DNA of 20,330 nt from Chloroflexales bacterium. Lineage in GTDB: Bacteria; Chloroflexota; Chloroflexia; Chloroflexales; Chloroflexaceae. The first letter of the stretch is position 1. Each line of letters begins with the position of its first letter. The DNA is taken from positions 1 to 20,330 of the forward strand of contig JAAXUL010000032.1 in the NCBI GenBank assembly GCA_013336035.1, in the 5' to 3' direction. Of the stretch, positions 6,906-13,566 are shown one piece after another. The notes beneath the pieces were generated by a model. That model had not been told where the DNA came from. It made no database searches and saw only the letters and a list, made by a program, of their open reading frames with translations. A program made the position numbers and the translations under genes.

Positions 6906-7802
6906 ATGCAGGCCAGGAGACGTAGGGACACAGCGATGCAACCGTCGGTCAGTCTCGCCCAGAAAGCCCGGGGCGTGCTCCAGATCTTCCGGCCGGAGCT
7001 GCCGGCCGCCGCAGGCGTGTGCGTCCTGTTGGGTGAGGTGCTGGCCCTGGGCGCGGTTCCCCCGCTGCCCGCTCTTGGGCTCGGCTTTGCCTGCGGCTTC
7101 TTGCTGTCCGGCTCGGCGCTGATTACGAACGACTACTTTGACCTGGAGGTGGATCGGATCAACGCGCCGCAGCGTCCCCTGCCCGCCGGCATCCTCACGC
7201 CCGCCGAGGTGATGACGCTTGGCCTGGTCACGGCGCTCCTCGGCCTGGTCGCTGCTGCGACCTTCGGCCCGCTGGCCCTCGGGCTCAGCCTGATCATCTG
7301 GCTGCTCGGCTTCCTGTACAACTGGCGGCTGAAGGCGGCGGGGCTATGGGGCAACCTGATCGTGGCCAGCTCGGTGGGGATCACCTTTGTCCTCGGCGGC
7401 ATGGCCGTGGGCCGGCCCTGGAGCCCCACGGTCTGGACCTTCGCGCTGATCGCGCTGGTCTTTGACCTGGCGGAGGAGATCGCCGGGGATGCGATGGACG
7501 CCGAGGGTGACCGGCAGCGCGCCTCGCGCTCGCTGGCGCTGGTCTATGGGCGCGCGACCGCCCTGCGCATCTCCGGCGCCCTCTTTGGTCTCGTGGTGGC
7601 GCTGACGCTGCTGCCCTGGGGCACGTTGGGCCTGGCCTACCGCATCCCGATCGTGCTGACCGACCTGCTGATCGGCTTCTTTGTGTTCCGGCTCCTGCGC
7701 AGCCAGACGCCCACGGAGGGCCGCCGCGCGATGCGCGGGCTCTACATCAGCGGCTCCCTGGGCCTGCTGGCCTTTCTGATTGGCGCACTGGTAGCGGCAT
7801 GA
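6906..7802 (+). CDS. UbiA-family prenyltransferase
   Basis: This integral membrane protein of 298 residues has about eight hydrophobic helices and both Asp-rich motifs of the UbiA superfamily. The first is NDYFDLEVDRINAP at about 75-88 (binds the Mg-diphosphate), and the second is DLAEEIAGDAMDAEGDRQ. It transfers a prenyl chain to an acceptor at the membrane. The closest-looking groups are the digeranylgeranylglyceryl-phosphate synthase and chlorophyll/heme-type relatives, so the acceptor cannot be named. The start is ambiguous: ATG 6906 follows the previous stop immediately, and ATG 6936 (MQPSVSLAQ) is also possible. The stop overlaps the next start by ATGA. Confidence 0.87.
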   Translation: MQARRRRDTAMQPSVSLAQKARGVLQIFRPELPAAAGVCVLLGEVLALGAVPPLPALGLGFACGFLLSGSALITNDYFDLEVDRINAPQRPLPAGILTPAEVMTLGLVTALLGLVAAATFGPLALGLSLIIWLLGFLYNWRLKAAGLWGNLIVASSVGITFVLGGMAVGRPWSPTVWTFALIALVFDLAEEIAGDAMDAEGDRQRASRSLALVYGRATALRISGALFGLVVALTLLPWGTLGLAYRIPIVLTDLLIGFFVFRLLRSQTPTEGRRAMRGLYISGSLGLLAFLIGALVAA

Positions 7803-7930
7803 CGATGCTGTTGATCAAACTCGGCGTCTTTGTCCTGGCCTCGCTCAGCCTTGGGTATCTCTCGCGCGCCTCGTTGCGCCGTCGCGACGCCCACGGGCGC
7901 TACCGATTCCTGGCCTGGGAAGCCATCTGA
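7799..7930 (+). pseudogene. isoprenylcysteine-methyltransferase-like protein, N-terminal stub
   Basis: An ATG overlaps the UbiA stop (ATGA), and the 43-residue frame reads MTMLLIKLGVFVLASLSLGY, then SRASLRRRDAHGRYRFLAWEAI and stop. This is the N-terminal membrane helix and the S-x-R-S-L-R-...HG-x-YRF-x-AWEA segment found at the beginning of isoprenylcysteine carboxyl-methyltransferase-like proteins, which are normally around 200 residues. Everything after AWEAI is missing and the next bases show no homology. The C-terminal half of the same family is at 16422-16658, fused to an SSB-like gene. It is a truncated remnant rather than a functional small protein. Confidence 0.65.
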
Positions 7931-7969
7931 GGCCATGCACCCGAAGCCACGATCCTATGGAGCAGTCCG

Positions 7970-8278
7970 ATGAAGATCCTCGCGATCGAACGTGACGTGC
8001 CGGGCATCCCCCCGGACGCCTTTGCGCCCTACCTGAAGGAAGAAGCCGCCCACGCCTGGCACCTGCAACAGGCTGGCGTCATCCGCGAGCTGTACTTTCG
8101 CCAGGATGCCCACAGCGCGGTGTTGGTCCTGGAATGTGCCGATGTGCAGGAAGCGCAGCGCCACCTGCAGTCGCTCCCGCTGGTGCAGGCCGGGCTGATT
8201 ACCTTCGAGGTCATCCCGCTCGTCGCCTATCCCGGCTTTGCGCGCCTGTTTGGGGAGCTGCCCGTTGCGCACGGATAA
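7970..8278 (+). CDS. muconolactone delta-isomerase-like (dimeric alpha-beta barrel) protein
   Basis: This 102-residue protein has a ferredoxin-like fold (MKILAIERD, AVLVLECADVQEAQRHLQSLPL, FEVIPLVAYPGF) and matches the muconolactone-isomerase/YciI-like superfamily. The fold usually forms a barrel through dimerisation. Such stand-alone copies in soil bacteria have unknown roles. An aromatic-catabolism function is not supported, because no muconate genes are nearby. GGAG lies before the ATG at 7970. Confidence 0.75.
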   Translation: MKILAIERDVPGIPPDAFAPYLKEEAAHAWHLQQAGVIRELYFRQDAHSAVLVLECADVQEAQRHLQSLPLVQAGLITFEVIPLVAYPGFARLFGELPVAHG

Positions 8279-8320
8279 TGGCCGTATCTCCAGGCTCCAG
8301 GCTGCGGATGGGGCAATGGA

Positions 8321-8797
8321 ATGGTTCATCCAACGCCACCAGATGATTCCCGTCGCCAGATTCGGCCCTTCCGTGACGCCGACGAAGTGGAGGTCGTACA
8401 GGTCTGGTATCGTGCGGGACAGGCAGCCTACCCCTATCTGCCGACCTGGCAGGCGCTCACCCTCGAAATGGCACAGCGCATCTTTCAGGAGGTCATTCGC
8501 GCGCACTGCACGATCTGGGTCGGCACTGAGGACGAGCGCATCGTCGCCTACCTCGCCATGCAGGGGTCGTACATTGACCGGCTCTCTGTGGACCCGCAGG
8601 TCTGGCGCCAGGGCTGGGGCGTGCGCCTAATCACCTTTGCCAAGGGGCAATCACCACAGGGGCTTGAACTGCACACGCATCAAGCCAATCAGGCCGCACG
8701 GGCGCTGTACGAAGCGCAGGGCTTCCAGACGGTCGCCTTTGGAATCAGTCCGCCGCCCGAATCGGCCCCGGACGTAGAATATCACTGGCGCCCGTAG
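8321..8797 (+). CDS. GNAT-family N-acetyltransferase
   Basis: This 158-residue protein has the GNAT pattern: RQIRPFRDADEVEVVQVWYRAG at the start, RIVAYLAMQGSYIDRLSVDPQVWRQGWGVRLITFAKG with the acetyl-CoA loop (Q/R-x-x-G-x-G form QGWG at about residue 97), and LELHTHQANQAARALYEAQGF at the end. It transfers an acetyl group from acetyl-CoA to an unknown amine. The start is not strongly marked, with only a weak GATGGGG upstream. Confidence 0.85.
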   Translation: MVHPTPPDDSRRQIRPFRDADEVEVVQVWYRAGQAAYPYLPTWQALTLEMAQRIFQEVIRAHCTIWVGTEDERIVAYLAMQGSYIDRLSVDPQVWRQGWGVRLITFAKGQSPQGLELHTHQANQAARALYEAQGFQTVAFGISPPPESAPDVEYHWRP

Positions 8798-8863
8798 CTG
8801 ATTGCCACCTATGATGGAGACACGCGCGATGGGCTGAGGCGGGCAACGAAGCAGGGAGCTGAG

Positions 8864-9118
8864 ATGGCAAAGCTGGTTCTCGATCTGCACGAGTTCTATA
8901 ACCGTAGCGACCAGATTGATGCGCGGCTGAATCGAATTATTCAAGATGCGGTTGATAAGCGCATCGCCCTGGTCGAGATCATTCCGGGCAAGGGCAGCGG
9001 GCAGCTCAAGAAGCGGGTGCTGCGCTTTCTCAACCAGGCGCATATTCGCGCGCTCTACCACCGGCTTGAGAAGGACGACCGGAATTTCGGGCGGATCTTC
9101 GTCCACTTTCGGCATTAG
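8864..9118 (+). CDS. small Smr-domain protein
   Basis: This 84-residue protein corresponds to a single Smr (MutS2 C-terminal-like) domain: LVLDLHEFYNRSD with the LDLH motif at the start, then IIPGKGSGQLKKRVLRFL (the HGxGxxxLxxxV-like loop, with P instead of H) and NFGRIFVHFR at the end. Smr domains are DNA/RNA-binding nuclease folds. This one is free-standing and lacks MutS2. AGGGAG at 8853-8858 precedes the ATG. Activity cannot be judged from the sequence alone. Confidence 0.83.
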   Translation: MAKLVLDLHEFYNRSDQIDARLNRIIQDAVDKRIALVEIIPGKGSGQLKKRVLRFLNQAHIRALYHRLEKDDRNFGRIFVHFRH

Positions 9119-9166
9119 CCAGGCGAGCGAGGTCGCCGTCGGTCTGATGACCCCCCAGGAACGCCA

Positions 9167-9595
9167 ATGAATCTTCCACCGCGCATCCGCCAGGCATGGC
9201 TCATGCTGATCAAGCACACGGTGAACCCGCTGACTCGCTGGCTCGCCCGATCGTCCATCGGGCCATTCAGCATTATCCAGCATGTCGGCCGGCGCAGCGG
9301 GAAGACCTACGAGACCCCGCTGATTGTTGCCCCGATCCGCGGTGGCTTTATGATCGAGCTGACCTACGGGCCCGATGTCGATTGGCACAAGAATATCGTG
9401 GCCGGCGGCGGCTGTACTGTCGTCCGGCGTGGACAGGCGTATGTGATCCACCAGATCGAGCGGGTCGACGCCGCGACGGGACTCGCCGCGTTCCCGCCCT
9501 CACAGCGGTTCGTGCTGGGGCTGCTCAGAAGGACGCATTTCGAGAAGCTGCTGCTTCAGCAGGAACCGCAGGCTGAAGCCCACGAGGAATTATGA
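9167..9595 (+). CDS. DUF385 / deazaflavin-dependent nitroreductase family protein
   Basis: This 142-residue split-barrel protein has the motif HVGRRSGKTYETPLIVAPI at about residues 39-57, followed by the TYGPDVDWHKNIVAGGGCTV segment, typical of DUF385 (nitroreductase/quinone reductase family). In relatives that use F420H2 the enzyme reduces nitro groups or quinones. The stop overlaps the following start by ATGA, so the two are translationally coupled. A second member begins the window (1-249). Confidence 0.87.
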   Translation: MNLPPRIRQAWLMLIKHTVNPLTRWLARSSIGPFSIIQHVGRRSGKTYETPLIVAPIRGGFMIELTYGPDVDWHKNIVAGGGCTVVRRGQAYVIHQIERVDAATGLAAFPPSQRFVLGLLRRTHFEKLLLQQEPQAEAHEEL

Positions 9596-10050
9596 CCGGA
9601 GAAGGCATCTCGTTCAAGGCATTCTGGGAAATGCTGCTGCCGCAGTCCAACCGCCGCACCGGCTTCTCCATCCGGCACGCCGGGAAGCGGAATTTCGTCT
9701 CCTATCAGCTGGTGGGCTTCCAGTTCAGCTACCAGATCGACTGGTTCAAGCCCAACGTGACGATCGCCTTCACGCTGGTGCGCAGCGACAGCGAGGAGAT
9801 CTTTGCGCACCTGCTGGCGCGCCGCGCCCAGATCGAATCCGACTTCGGCGGTGCGCTGCGCTGGGTACAGGCATTCCCTGTCCCTGGCGATACCTACCCC
9901 GCGCCGGCGCTTGTCACGAGTGTCCCATGTCCGGGACTGCGCGATCTGCCACGTGATCAGTGGCCAGCAGTACAGGCGCAGATGATCGATGTGATGGTGC
10001 GCCTGGAGCAGGCCGTTGCGCCGCAGGTGGCGGCCTGGCTTCCGGATTGA
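9592..10050 (+). CDS. DUF4268-like protein
   Basis: This 152-residue protein resembles DUF4268. FKAFWEMLLPQSN leads, then SYQIDWFKPNVTIAFTLVRSDSEEIFAHLLARRAQIESDFGGALRW. The last part, DQWPAVQAQMIDVMVRLEQAVAPQVAAWL, is the usual C-terminal helix. DUF4268 is often found in restriction- or mobile-element-associated proteins, but its function is unknown. It overlaps the DUF385 gene by four bases (ATGA). It ends in a short gap that faces the convergent HEPN-like gene. Confidence 0.65.
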   Translation: MTGEGISFKAFWEMLLPQSNRRTGFSIRHAGKRNFVSYQLVGFQFSYQIDWFKPNVTIAFTLVRSDSEEIFAHLLARRAQIESDFGGALRWVQAFPVPGDTYPAPALVTSVPCPGLRDLPRDQWPAVQAQMIDVMVRLEQAVAPQVAAWLPD

Positions 10051-10074
10051 GAATCCACCGCTGCCCTGGTTACC

Positions 10075-10578
10075 TCAGCGCCGCAGCTGGTGTATATCTT
10101 TCAGGAACCGCTTCAGCGTCTGGAGGCGCTCCAGGGTGATGTCGGCATCCTGGCGGCTGACGCTGAGGAGCGAGTAGGACTGGTAGCGCTCTGAGAAAGA
10201 CGGATAGCGCAGGTCATTGTGCAGCTTGCCGAAGCGGATACCACCCAGCACAAAGTCGCGGAGTTGCTCGCGCACCTGACCCTGAATCGTCGTGTTGGGG
10301 CAAGCGATCTCGACCAGGAAGTCCAGGAGCTCGTCGAGGTCGTGGGTGCGGGTTCGATTGCGGAAGTACTCGGTGTTCGGGTTGACCAGGCCGAAGATCG
10401 TGCAGCGCACATACTTCTCCATCGCCTGGATGAGGAAGTACATCGCGTGCCGATACTGTCCCTGGGTGATCAAGAGCTGCCCAACCTTCTCATCTTCCTG
10501 GGCCAGCCCCAAATACTCGGCGGCAACATCGCTCAGCCGATGCTCGAGGCGACCGATAAAGGTACGGGGGATGGCCAT
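10075..10578 (-). CDS. HEPN-like domain protein
   Basis: This all-alpha protein has 167 residues from the ATG at 10578 (ribosome binding site AGGTG). The core YRHAMYFLIQAMEKYVRCTIF and RNRTRTHDLDELLDFLVEI (about residues 42-93) has the arrangement of HEPN proteins: helix, then a THDLxxLL helix. Arg73-x5-His79 fits the loose Rx4-6H pattern, which in HEPN ribonucleases is catalytic. I see no partner nucleotidyltransferase (MNT) nearby. Its promoter (10632-10660) and an SOS-box-like inverted repeat (10616-10627) suggest damage-linked expression. The domain match is moderate, not certain. Confidence 0.55.
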   Translation of the reverse strand: MAIPRTFIGRLEHRLSDVAAEYLGLAQEDEKVGQLLITQGQYRHAMYFLIQAMEKYVRCTIFGLVNPNTEYFRNRTRTHDLDELLDFLVEIACPNTTIQGQVREQLRDFVLGGIRFGKLHNDLRYPSFSERYQSYSLLSVSRQDADITLERLQTLKRFLKDIHQLRR

Positions 10579-10615
10579 AGCGCACCTGGCTTTCTGATCG
10601 GGCCTACTTTTAGAA

Positions 10616-10627
10616 GAACGGTTGTTC
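10616..10627 (-). promoter_or_regulatory. SOS-box-like operator, GAAC-N4-GTTC
   Basis: The 12 bases contain GAAC and GTTC arms separated by four bases, in the order GAAC-AACC-GTTC on the minus strand, between the -10 (10632-10637) and the start of the HEPN-like gene. This is the core form of the LexA site described for Bacillus-type SOS genes. Such a site just downstream of a -10 would block transcription until LexA is lost. Confidence 0.5.
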
Positions 10628-10631
10628 CGCA

Positions 10632-10660
10632 AGTATAGCAGCAGGGCAGGGATCTGGCTA
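10632..10660 (-). promoter_or_regulatory. promoter of the HEPN-like gene (TAGCCA-17-TATACT)
   Basis: On the minus strand TAGCCA (10660-10655), matching four of six consensus bases, is followed 17 bases later by TATACT (10637-10632). The start of transcription would be near 10625, inside the inverted repeat at 10616-10627. Confidence 0.5.
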
Positions 10661-10700
10661 GTACACGTAGTCGTATAAGCCTGACGGCTTTATGCCATGA

Positions 10701-10955
10701 ACGGGCAACTGCAACGCCTTCACTGCCGGCCCCGTCGCGCTGAACGACCCGGAGCGCACGCTACAGCCGATCGCGGCGCTGCTGGAACGCGGCCCGGCTA
10801 TGCTGCTCTGCGGCAGCGCCGACCCGCAGCGCTGTCCCCGCAGCGTCACCGCGGCGTTCCTGGCCGAGCGTCTTGGCGCCGAGGTCGAGCACATCCTCGC
10901 ACCTGAGCGACCCGCGCAGCCAGGTGACCAGCTGTGGCTGCCGGGATGGGAGTGA
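10701..10955 (+). pseudogene. DUF488-family protein, C-terminal remnant
   Basis: After a stop at 10698-10700 the frame stays open to TGA at 10955 and reads ...GPVALNDPERTLQPIAALLERG, then PAMLLCGSADPQRCPRSVTA and LGAEVEHIL. The LLC...DP..C.RS and V.HI pieces match the C-terminal half of DUF488 proteins. No start codon with a ribosome binding site is visible, and the N-terminal half (about 60-80 residues) is absent. It is a 5'-truncated fragment. A weak AAGCC/GGCTT hairpin lies at 10677-10690. Between 10956 and 11185 I see no gene, only the inverted repeat at 11134-11150. Confidence 0.55.
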
Positions 10956-11133
10956 TGTACGATGTTGGCTGAGATCACAACCGCTTGTCGTTCGGCGGCA
11001 ACAAGCATCGCCTACTTCATGCTGCGCAGCAGCGCTTGAATGCCGAGGATGGAAAGCGAGGAAGAGCACACCATGTTCCCGTTCTCGCTTTCCCGTACGC
11101 AACGGGCGGCAGCTGAGCTTCACCGTGATACGC

Positions 11134-11150
11134 CATGTGCATGGCACATG
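11134..11150. repeat. inverted repeat CATGTGC-ATG-GCACATG
   Basis: Two 7-base arms are separated by three bases, 35 bases upstream of the VOC gene. It could be a regulator-binding site or a small RNA hairpin. No clear -35/-10 pair is visible beside it. Confidence 0.35.
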
Positions 11151-11185
11151 CCGGACATTTCCGGTCAAGCATGAGAGGAAATGCT

Positions 11186-11623
11186 ATGGCGCTTACGCGC
11201 ATGGATAACATCGGCATCGTGGTAGAATCCCTCGATACCGCCATCGCTTTTTTCACCGAGCTTGGCCTGACGCTCGAAGGGCGAACCACGATCGAAGGCG
11301 AATGGGCCGGGCGCGTCACTGGACTGGGTCTCCAGCGCGTCGAGATCGCCATGATGGTCACTCCCGATGGCCACAGCCGGCTCGAGCTCTCGCGCTTTCT
11401 CACCCCGCCTGTCGTTGCCGATCACCGCAACGCCCCGGTGAACGCGCTCGGCTACCTCCGCGTCATGTTCACCGTGGACGACCTCGACGAGCTGCTCGCC
11501 AGGCTCCACAAACACGGCGCGCAGCTCGTCGGCGACGTGGTTCAGTACGAGGACTCGTATCGGCTCTGCTACATCCGCGGACCCGAAGGACTGCTCATCG
11601 GGCTCGCCGAACAGCTCGCGTAA
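11186..11623 (+). CDS. VOC (glyoxalase/dioxygenase-fold) family protein
   Basis: This 145-residue protein has two beta-alpha-beta-beta-beta modules: MDNIGIVVESLDTAIAFFTELGLTL near the start and RVMFTVDDLDELLARLHKHGAQL in the middle, ending YIRGPEGLLIGLAEQL. These are the usual features of the vicinal-oxygen-chelate superfamily, which includes glyoxalase I, dioxygenases and resistance proteins. Metal-ligand positions (first His of DNIGIV is Asn-flanked) are not conclusive. GAGAGGAAA precedes the ATG at 11186. An upstream open extension was ignored. The 3' end overlaps the opposite-strand Imm5-like fragment. Confidence 0.85.
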   Translation: MALTRMDNIGIVVESLDTAIAFFTELGLTLEGRTTIEGEWAGRVTGLGLQRVEIAMMVTPDGHSRLELSRFLTPPVVADHRNAPVNALGYLRVMFTVDDLDELLARLHKHGAQLVGDVVQYEDSYRLCYIRGPEGLLIGLAEQLA

Positions 11624-11846
11624 AGCGTTCCTGTAGAGGCGCACAAGGGCCCGTGTAGCAACCGAACGCCGATTTCGGCGACGACTGGCACCATACAGTG
11701 CGACCGGTCGATGCCGTGCGCCGCGTATCTGAGGCAGGGCGCGCCTCATACACCGCAAGCGCCCGCTCGGCGCAATCCGCAGCCCAGCCTCCAATCGCCC
11801 TGAGTGACTCCAGGCTCAGCGTGAAGTATCTGGACTCACGATCCAT
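11595..11846 (-). pseudogene. Imm5-like putative immunity protein, N-terminal fragment
   Basis: From ATG 11846 (ribosome binding site GAGGAG eight bases upstream) the frame reads FTLSLESLRAIGGWAADCAE, then RALAVYEARPASDTR. These match the N-terminal helix pair (WAAxCAExxLxxxE...DTRxR) of the Imm5-like family seen complete at 12942-13457. After about 45 residues similarity stops and the frame runs on as unrelated sequence until 11595. The start overlaps the end of the AlkZ-like gene by 11 bases. It is a truncated second copy. Confidence 0.55.
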
Positions 11847-12888
11847 TATGCTTCTCCTCAGGAGAGCCGTCATCCCAGCGAATCGCCATGGATCGGTTGA
11901 TCCCAGGGAGCGGGAATGCGCCCGCCTCCGCCTCGACCGCAGCGCGCTGTGGGCTTGAAAGGCGACGCCAGGGCTGGATGGTTACCACATGCTCCGCACG
12001 CCGCCAGGTGCCGACGATCTCACCTTCGACGAGCAGGGCGCCAGGCCAGACCCGCGACGTCCACAACGCACGGCGTTGACGCTCCTCGGGAACCAGGAGT
12101 TCGCGGTCGGCGCCTTGTAGTAAGAACCAGGTATCGCCGCTCGGCAAGAGCCGGGCCGGGGCGGATGGGCGGATCGCCACGCCGAACAGAGACTCATCTT
12201 CACTCAGTATCCACGCCTCGCCGAGCGGTGTGCGCACGGGCGTCAACGACCGACTGAGCGCCGCGAAGGCCGCAATGCCGCGCACGGGACGCACGCCAGC
12301 CCAGGTCACGAACGCTTCGGGCGTGGCGGGACCGAACACGTGCACATACCGCCGGGCTAACTCGATGCGCGCGTCTTGCGGTTCCATTTCCGGAGCCGGC
12401 ACGTTCCAGATCTCGGGTTGGCGCGCGCCGTCCCAGCGCATCACGACCGTCCCGGTCGGCGCGGCGTACCGCAGCCGGTTTGCATCGCTCTCGCCCATGG
12501 CGCGTGCCGCCTCGCTGAACGGCATCCTTGCGCCAGCCAGCACCGCGCCCAACCGGGCGGCGATATCCTGCGCACGCTTCAGCGGCCCGGCCTCATCCGG
12601 CAGCCTGCCGAGCGTAAAGACGGCGAGATCGCGTCTGGCAACGACATAGGCGCTGAAGCGGGGTCCCCAGACCTGGACCAGCGACGGATCCTCCCAGCTG
12701 GCGGGCTCGGTACCGGCCATGCGCGCATGGATCGAGAGCAGCGCGGCTCGCGGCATGCTGTCCTGTAACCCCGCCCATGCGGCACGCCGCAACGCGTCCT
12801 GGCCACGTGGCAGCTGCTCATCGAGGGCCGCAACACGGCGTCGGAACGCGAGGATCTGCGAACGGGTGAGTTCCAGCCTGGTTGTCAT
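11836..12888 (-). CDS. AlkZ-like winged-helix protein (HTH_42 family)
   Basis: This 350-residue protein begins MTTRLELTRSQILAFRRRVAALDEQLPRG and contains GLQDSMPRAALLSIHAR (about 43-60), the position of the catalytic Q-x-D/Q motif in the DNA-crosslink glycosylase group. Tandem winged-helix domains follow (MPFSEAARAMG, ARRYVHVFGPATPEAFVTWAGV), and the C-terminal barrel ends with PGINRSMAIRW. Relatives such as AlkZ/YcaQ excise bulky or cross-linked guanine adducts. The motif here differs from the typical QxQ, so activity is uncertain. GGAGGAAGG precedes ATG 12888; the open frame further upstream is not coding. It is sandwiched between an intact and a truncated Imm5-like gene. Confidence 0.85.
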   Translation of the reverse strand: MTTRLELTRSQILAFRRRVAALDEQLPRGQDALRRAAWAGLQDSMPRAALLSIHARMAGTEPASWEDPSLVQVWGPRFSAYVVARRDLAVFTLGRLPDEAGPLKRAQDIAARLGAVLAGARMPFSEAARAMGESDANRLRYAAPTGTVVMRWDGARQPEIWNVPAPEMEPQDARIELARRYVHVFGPATPEAFVTWAGVRPVRGIAAFAALSRSLTPVRTPLGEAWILSEDESLFGVAIRPSAPARLLPSGDTWFLLQGADRELLVPEERQRRALWTSRVWPGALLVEGEIVGTWRRAEHVVTIQPWRRLSSPQRAAVEAEAGAFPLPGINRSMAIRWDDGSPEEKHNGS

Positions 12889-12941
12889 GTGCGACCTTCC
12901 TCCACCTGTCCGACCAGGACGTGGATCAACCTGGCGCGCGC

Positions 12942-13457
12942 TCAGCAGTCGAACACCGACCAGCAGATGTCGTTTCGCACGCGCTGGTCGTCGAGCACGA
13001 GCGCGCGAATCGCCTCCGGGAGCTGGTCGCGCTGCCAGCGGCACTCGAGTCGCCCTGCGCGCTCGCCCTCGCCTTTGGGTGCAGCGGCACGCGCTGCTTT
13101 GATCGCGTAGGCCGCAGCACCGAGCTCGTGGGCGGCGACATGCGCCACCACCGCCGCCTGGCCGGCCGCATATGCGGCGTGCCGAGCGGCTCCGCTCAAG
13201 TATCGTGCCGCAGCCATCGCATGGCCACCCGCCGCGCGAGACTGAGACATCGTGATCTCGCCGCGTGCCCATGCCCGAGACTGCTCGATCGCCTGACGGG
13301 GCCGCGTGTCTGCGGGCTGCACCGACTCGAAGAGCTGCAGAACGTGCGCTGCGCAGGCGGCGGCCCACAGCGCCAGGAGCCGATGGTCGGAGTCCGTGAG
13401 TGTCCCCCCGCGGCGGATGGTGATGAAGCGGGGGTCGCGGTCTTTGGGGAGGATCAC
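12942..13457 (-). CDS. Imm5-like putative immunity protein
   Basis: This alanine-rich, all-helical protein of 171 residues runs from GTG 13457, which has AGAAGGGG upstream and lies downstream of the promoter at 13497-13526. LLALWAAACAAHVLQLFESVQPADTRPRQAIEQSRAW is the N-terminal signature, and later helices carry repeated Ala-His spacing (AARHAAYAAG, VVAHVAAHELGAAAYAIKAA). This is the Imm5-like family first predicted as toxin-immunity proteins, but it is widespread and often has no toxin beside it, as here. The adjacent AlkZ-like gene, 53 bases on, is the conserved-looking partner. Confidence 0.7.
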   Translation of the reverse strand: MILPKDRDPRFITIRRGGTLTDSDHRLLALWAAACAAHVLQLFESVQPADTRPRQAIEQSRAWARGEITMSQSRAAGGHAMAAARYLSGAARHAAYAAGQAAVVAHVAAHELGAAAYAIKAARAAAPKGEGERAGRLECRWQRDQLPEAIRALVLDDQRVRNDICWSVFDC

Positions 13458-13496
13458 GGTTGCGCCCCTTCTGCTGCATCTGTCCCAATCGTTGCT

Positions 13497-13526
13497 ATTA
13501 TACCGGTTCAGATAATCCTCTGTTGA
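13497..13526 (-). promoter_or_regulatory. promoter of the Imm5-like / AlkZ-like operon
   Basis: A perfect TATAAT (minus strand, 13502-13497) has TCAACA, four of six consensus bases, 18 bases upstream (13526-13521). It places the transcription start near 13490. The GTG at 13457 is therefore a better start than the upstream ATG at 13538. Confidence 0.6.
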
Positions 13527-13566
13527 GGTTCGTCTCACGTAACTCCGGAATGCGGAGATTCGGCAT

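Noticed and set aside
12942..13457. Toxin/immunity pair with the Imm5-like gene
   Set aside because: No polymorphic toxin or secretion gene lies nearby; the family name is only a prediction.
12889..13488. N-terminal extension of the AlkZ-like gene to 13488
   Set aside because: It is antisense-like, Arg/Pro-rich sequence overlapping the Imm5-like gene; the ribosome binding site and family start support ATG 12888.
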